From contig CAMFZJ010000060.1 in NCBI GenBank assembly GCA_946004305.1, positions 1 to 8,200 of the forward strand: a stretch of 8,200 bases of DNA, written 5' to 3'. A model generated the notes under the pieces. That model ran no database searches. It saw nothing but the letters and a program-made list of their open reading frames with translations, and was not told the DNA's origin. The stretch's first letter is position 1; every line of letters begins with the position of its first letter. A program made the translations under genes and the position numbers. Below are positions 6,050 to 8,200 of this stretch, one piece after another. This DNA is from an uncultured Clostridia bacterium. Lineage in GTDB: Bacteria; Bacillota; Clostridia; Oscillospirales; Acutalibacteraceae.

Positions 6050-7456
6050 ATGAAAATTAGATTTATTGAGCCCGGTAACAGACCATATCGAAAGTCAACA
6101 TTAAATTATTTAGTATATGACAGATATATAAGAACACCCTCAGTAGGTTTAAATACACTTGCAACAATAGTTAAAAGAGAAATTCCCGATACATATATGT
6201 ATAGCGAGTCTATTTCAAAAATTGATATGGATGATGTGCTGGATTCGGATATTATTTTTATAGGATTTTTTACATTTGCGGCTATCAGAGGTTATGAGCT
6301 TGCAGATTACTTTATGCAGAATAGTAATGCTGTTGTTGTTTTAGGCGGTCTGCATGCATCTATGAATTTTGAAGAAGCTGTTCATCATTGCGATTATGTT
6401 ATGCTTGGTGAAGGCGATGAAACTATTCTTCCGTTGATTAATACTATAAAAAACAACAGAAAACCTGATTTTCAAGGGATTGCTTGGATTGAGCAAGGCG
6501 TAATCAAGAACACAGGTATGCCGATACCACCTGTTAATATTGACACAATTCCGGACAGGAGCTTAATTCATAACTATCAGAAGATGGCTGGTCATATGAC
6601 TGTGTGGCCGCTGGTTCATGCCTCAAGAGGATGTCCTCATAGTTGTGATTATTGTGCATTGGTAAGACATTTCGGACGAAAAGTCAGAACGCGTTCTCCA
6701 CAAAATGTAGTTGATGATATTAAATATTCCATTGAATTTTTCCATAAAAAGCATTTCCGCCTGATAAAGGATTTATGGATTACTGATGACAATTTTTTTG
6801 CAGACAGAGAATGGGCAAAAGCTGTCTTAAATGCAATTATAGACAGCGGTATTAAATACAGGTTCAATGTCCAGGCAAGATATGAAGTCGGATTTGATGA
6901 TCAAATTTTGGATTTGCTCAAAAAAGCAGGTTTCTTTGAAATTGATATGGGAATTGAATTTGTAGATGACCGATCTTTTGCAACTTATCATAAAAAAAGT
7001 ACGGTATCTGAAATTGAGGCTTCTATAAAAAATATTCAAAAGCATGGATTAAGCGTAAGAGGATTATTTATTCTTGGTTCTGATAATCAGGAAAAAGGCT
7101 GTGGGAAAGCATTAGCGGATTTTGTTATCAAAAACAAAATTCAAGGTGTTCTGATTCAGTGTATGTATTTTGTTCCGGGAACACCTGCCTATGAGCAAAA
7201 TAAAGAAAGATTATTACACCACAGGTGGGATAAATATAACGGAAACACAGTTCATCGTCCTAAAAATATGACTCCTTATGAATTACAATTAGAGCATATA
7301 GATGCAAGTAAACGGATTTATTCCTTCAGACGCTTAGTTAAAGCGCTGATTTGTGAAGACTTTGTGCATAAGGCTTTGTTTGTCGGAGAGTTTTTATGGC
7401 ATTGGAGTATAAGAAGCGATCTGAAAAAAGAGCTGAAAAATCTGCCTAAAGATTAA
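6050..7456 (+). CDS. Cobalamin-binding-domain radical SAM enzyme, substrate unknown
   Basis: From ATG 6050 the product is 468 residues. The N-terminal part (about 25-135) resembles the B12-binding Rossmann-like domain of class B radical SAM proteins, with VVLGGLHAS (96-104) and DYVMLGEGDET (115-125); the classical DxHxxG cobalamin motif is absent, as in many members. The radical SAM core starts at HASRGCPHSCDYC with the 4Fe-4S ligands C195, C199 and C202 (CxxxCxxC), followed by WITDDNFF (243-250) and a TIM-barrel-like remainder with FVPGTPAYEQ (374-383). The C-terminal 80 residues are basic and helical. The domain order matches the large clostridial family of methyltransferase-like enzymes of unknown substrate. 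No partner peptide, transporter or other biosynthetic gene is adjacent. It has its own promoter and terminator and lies between two broken mobility genes, so horizontal acquisition is an inference. Confidence 0.88.
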   Translation: MKIRFIEPGNRPYRKSTLNYLVYDRYIRTPSVGLNTLATIVKREIPDTYMYSESISKIDMDDVLDSDIIFIGFFTFAAIRGYELADYFMQNSNAVVVLGGLHASMNFEEAVHHCDYVMLGEGDETILPLINTIKNNRKPDFQGIAWIEQGVIKNTGMPIPPVNIDTIPDRSLIHNYQKMAGHMTVWPLVHASRGCPHSCDYCALVRHFGRKVRTRSPQNVVDDIKYSIEFFHKKHFRLIKDLWITDDNFFADREWAKAVLNAIIDSGIKYRFNVQARYEVGFDDQILDLLKKAGFFEIDMGIEFVDDRSFATYHKKSTVSEIEASIKNIQKHGLSVRGLFILGSDNQEKGCGKALADFVIKNKIQGVLIQCMYFVPGTPAYEQNKERLLHHRWDKYNGNTVHRPKNMTPYELQLEHIDASKRIYSFRRLVKALICEDFVHKALFVGEFLWHWSIRSDLKKELKNLPKD

Positions 7457-7494
7457 TTATTATTGGGGCTTTGTTTAAATAACAACAAACTTTA

Positions 7495-7532
7495 ACATCG
7501 GATTTGAAATGAATTTAAGTCCGGTGTTTTTT
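7495..7532 (+). terminator. Intrinsic terminator after the radical SAM gene
   Basis: An 11-bp stem pairs ACATCGGATTT (7495-7505) with AAGTCCGGTGT (7517-7527), including two G-U pairs, around an 11-base loop, and ends in six T (7527-7532). It lies 38 bases after the stop codon. Confidence 0.85.
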
Positions 7533-7540
7533 GTTTCACA

Positions 7541-7710
7541 TTATATATCAAACCCATCTGTTATCCCATTCAACTTTGTCAAATCCCTTTTTACATAATA
7601 CATTTATGTAATTTCAGAAGTTGTATGCCCTCGCAAATCTGAAACCTGTCTTGGAGTTAGGAGTTTATTGTGCTGTCTGTTTGCTTTATGCCGTTGCTTC
7701 GTCACCCTTT
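7541..7710 (-). pseudogene. Tyrosine recombinase (phage-type integrase), C-terminal relic with a stop codon
   Basis: On the minus strand the frame reads VSDLRGHTTSEIT, stop (TAA, 7604-7606), then MYYVKRDLTKLN and GITDGFDI to a natural TAA at 7541-7543. This is the C-terminus of a site-specific tyrosine recombinase. The (L)GH motif is present, and the distance of nine positions from its His to the first Tyr of MYYV matches the family spacing between the catalytic His and the nucleophilic Tyr. The premature stop replaces a residue two positions before that Tyr, probably GAA changed to TAA. The rest of the catalytic domain (Arg box) and the N-terminal DNA-binding domains are absent; homology is convincing only over about the last 50 codons. 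The + strand frame across the same bases is a shadow. Confidence 0.65.
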
Positions 7711-7727
7711 GAAATTTACTGTCATAC

Positions 7728-7754
7728 AAAAAAAGAGTCTGTCAATACCGACAG
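7728..7754 (-). terminator. Possible minus-strand terminator downstream of the edge ORF
   Basis: Read on the minus strand, CTGTC-GGTATT-GACAG is followed by ACTC and seven T (7728-7734). The stem is only 5 bp and the T tract is offset by four bases, so strength is doubtful. It would serve the minus-strand ORF at 7870-8142. Confidence 0.35.
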
Positions 7755-7869
7755 GCCCACAAGATTTTATCATATAGAATTTATTACCTTAATTGAAATA
7801 ACAATCAGGTTTTATACAGAAAGCAGAATTTCCCTTTCCTTTGGCGCACTTAATGCATATTAAAATCAT
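7755..7869. other. Intergenic stretch with only a 27-codon minus-strand frame
   Basis: A short minus-strand frame begins at ATG 7867-7869, directly after the stop of the neighbouring ORF, and ends at a TAA near 7789. It contains CIKCAKGKGN and a later pair of Cys residues. It has no ribosome binding site of its own and no family resemblance that I can name, so I do not call it a gene. Confidence 0.3.
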
Positions 7870-8142
7870 TCATACTAAGTAATATTTTACATCACAGTCA
7901 CACAATACATCAAGCCAATTATTAATTTCTACACTGTTTTCATACAGGAATTTCAGAATATTCATACCGCGCCGATAATTTATATTGCAGCACACACAGC
8001 TTTCCCTATTAATATATTTTTTCTTTTTTAAAACTATTGTTAGTTTTATACCCTCATTTAAAGTTTCCATAATATACATTATAGTTTTTTTGGGTTGCAG
8101 ACCTTCTATTTCGGAATACTGATGTATGTATTTTATTTTCAT
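7870..8142 (-). CDS. Small hypothetical protein at the contig end
   Basis: A 90-codon minus-strand frame from ATG 8140-8142 to TGA 7870-7872 encodes a lysine-rich N-terminal half and a C-terminal half with NILKFLYENSVEINNWLDVLCDC. That pattern, a predicted strand region followed by a helix and a short LxDVL helix, is reminiscent of small clostridial proteins of unknown function of the DUF6514 kind, but this is only an impression. An in-frame TAA at 8146-8148 lies just upstream, so the frame does not run off the native end. No ribosome binding site is visible in the 12 native bases before the ATG, and the promoter would lie beyond the contig end. The gene may be real with an undetermined start, or chance. 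Confidence 0.4.
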   Translation of the reverse strand: MKIKYIHQYSEIEGLQPKKTIMYIMETLNEGIKLTIVLKKKKYINRESCVCCNINYRRGMNILKFLYENSVEINNWLDVLCDCDVKYYLV

Positions 8143-8154
8143 AATTTAAAATTC

Positions 8155-8200
8155 CTGTCTCTTATACACATCTCCGAGCCCACGAGACGTAGAGGAATCT
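8155..8200. other. Illumina Nextera adapter read-through (not genomic)
   Basis: Bases 8155-8173 are the 19-bp Tn5 mosaic end in adapter orientation (CTGTCTCTTATACACATCT). Bases 8174-8188 are the rest of the Nextera read-2 adapter (CCGAGCCCACGAGAC). Bases 8189-8196 (GTAGAGGA) match the N712 i7 index as I remember it, and ATCT at 8197-8200 starts the P7 sequence. Native sequence ends at 8154. Confidence 0.98.

Noticed and set aside
7621..7863. 80-codon + strand frame with a TTG start
   Set aside because: It lacks a ribosome binding site and lies antisense to the integrase relic, whose minus-strand reading gives recognisable family motifs.
8155..8188. A Tn5/Tn10-like transposon end at the right edge
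   Set aside because: The mosaic end is followed by the synthetic adapter arm, index and P7 start, so it is a library artefact rather than a natural transposon.

Overview
The window reads as a low-GC Firmicutes chromosome, most likely a gut-type clostridium of the Oscillospiraceae/Ruminococcus kind. This is inferred from the AT-rich intergenic DNA, strong AGGAGG-type ribosome binding sites, the Gram-positive set walJ-rlmH-rqcH, and PhoP-type rather than PhoB-type boxes. The genus cannot be fixed from sequence alone. The right edge is not genomic: from 8155 the sequence is an Illumina Nextera adapter with an i7 index, so this is an assembly contig and the native DNA stops at 8154.

Region 1 (1-3761) is a housekeeping block on the + strand. 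It starts inside murA (peptidoglycan precursor synthesis), which ends at 431 and is followed by an intrinsic terminator. Two 99-bp tandem repeats follow (500-697), each ending in its own terminator-like hairpin. A promoter whose -35 lies inside the second repeat (682-710) then drives walJ (metallo-beta-lactamase-fold protein linked to the WalRK cell-wall system), rlmH (23S rRNA methyltransferase) and rqcH (ribosome quality control), spaced like an operon and closed by an AT-rich hairpin.

Region 2 (3795-5599) is a phosphate module. A Na+/phosphate cotransporter with a C-terminal PhoU-like domain is preceded by an array of PhoP half-sites at an exact 11-bp period and then a 14-bp dyad overlapping the probable transcription start. 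This suggests induction by phosphate starvation plus a second control or structural element.

Region 3 (5600-8154) is an accessory, decayed stretch. It holds the 3' end of an inactivated IS3-family transposase with a palindromic end, an intact cobalamin-binding radical SAM enzyme gene with its own extended -10 promoter and terminator, the C-terminal relic of a tyrosine recombinase on the opposite strand, and a small hypothetical ORF at the contig end. A radical SAM gene between two broken mobility genes suggests an old insertion. No clearly new multigene system is visible; the best leads are the repeat/terminator units, the Pho-box plus dyad promoter, and the stranded radical SAM cargo.
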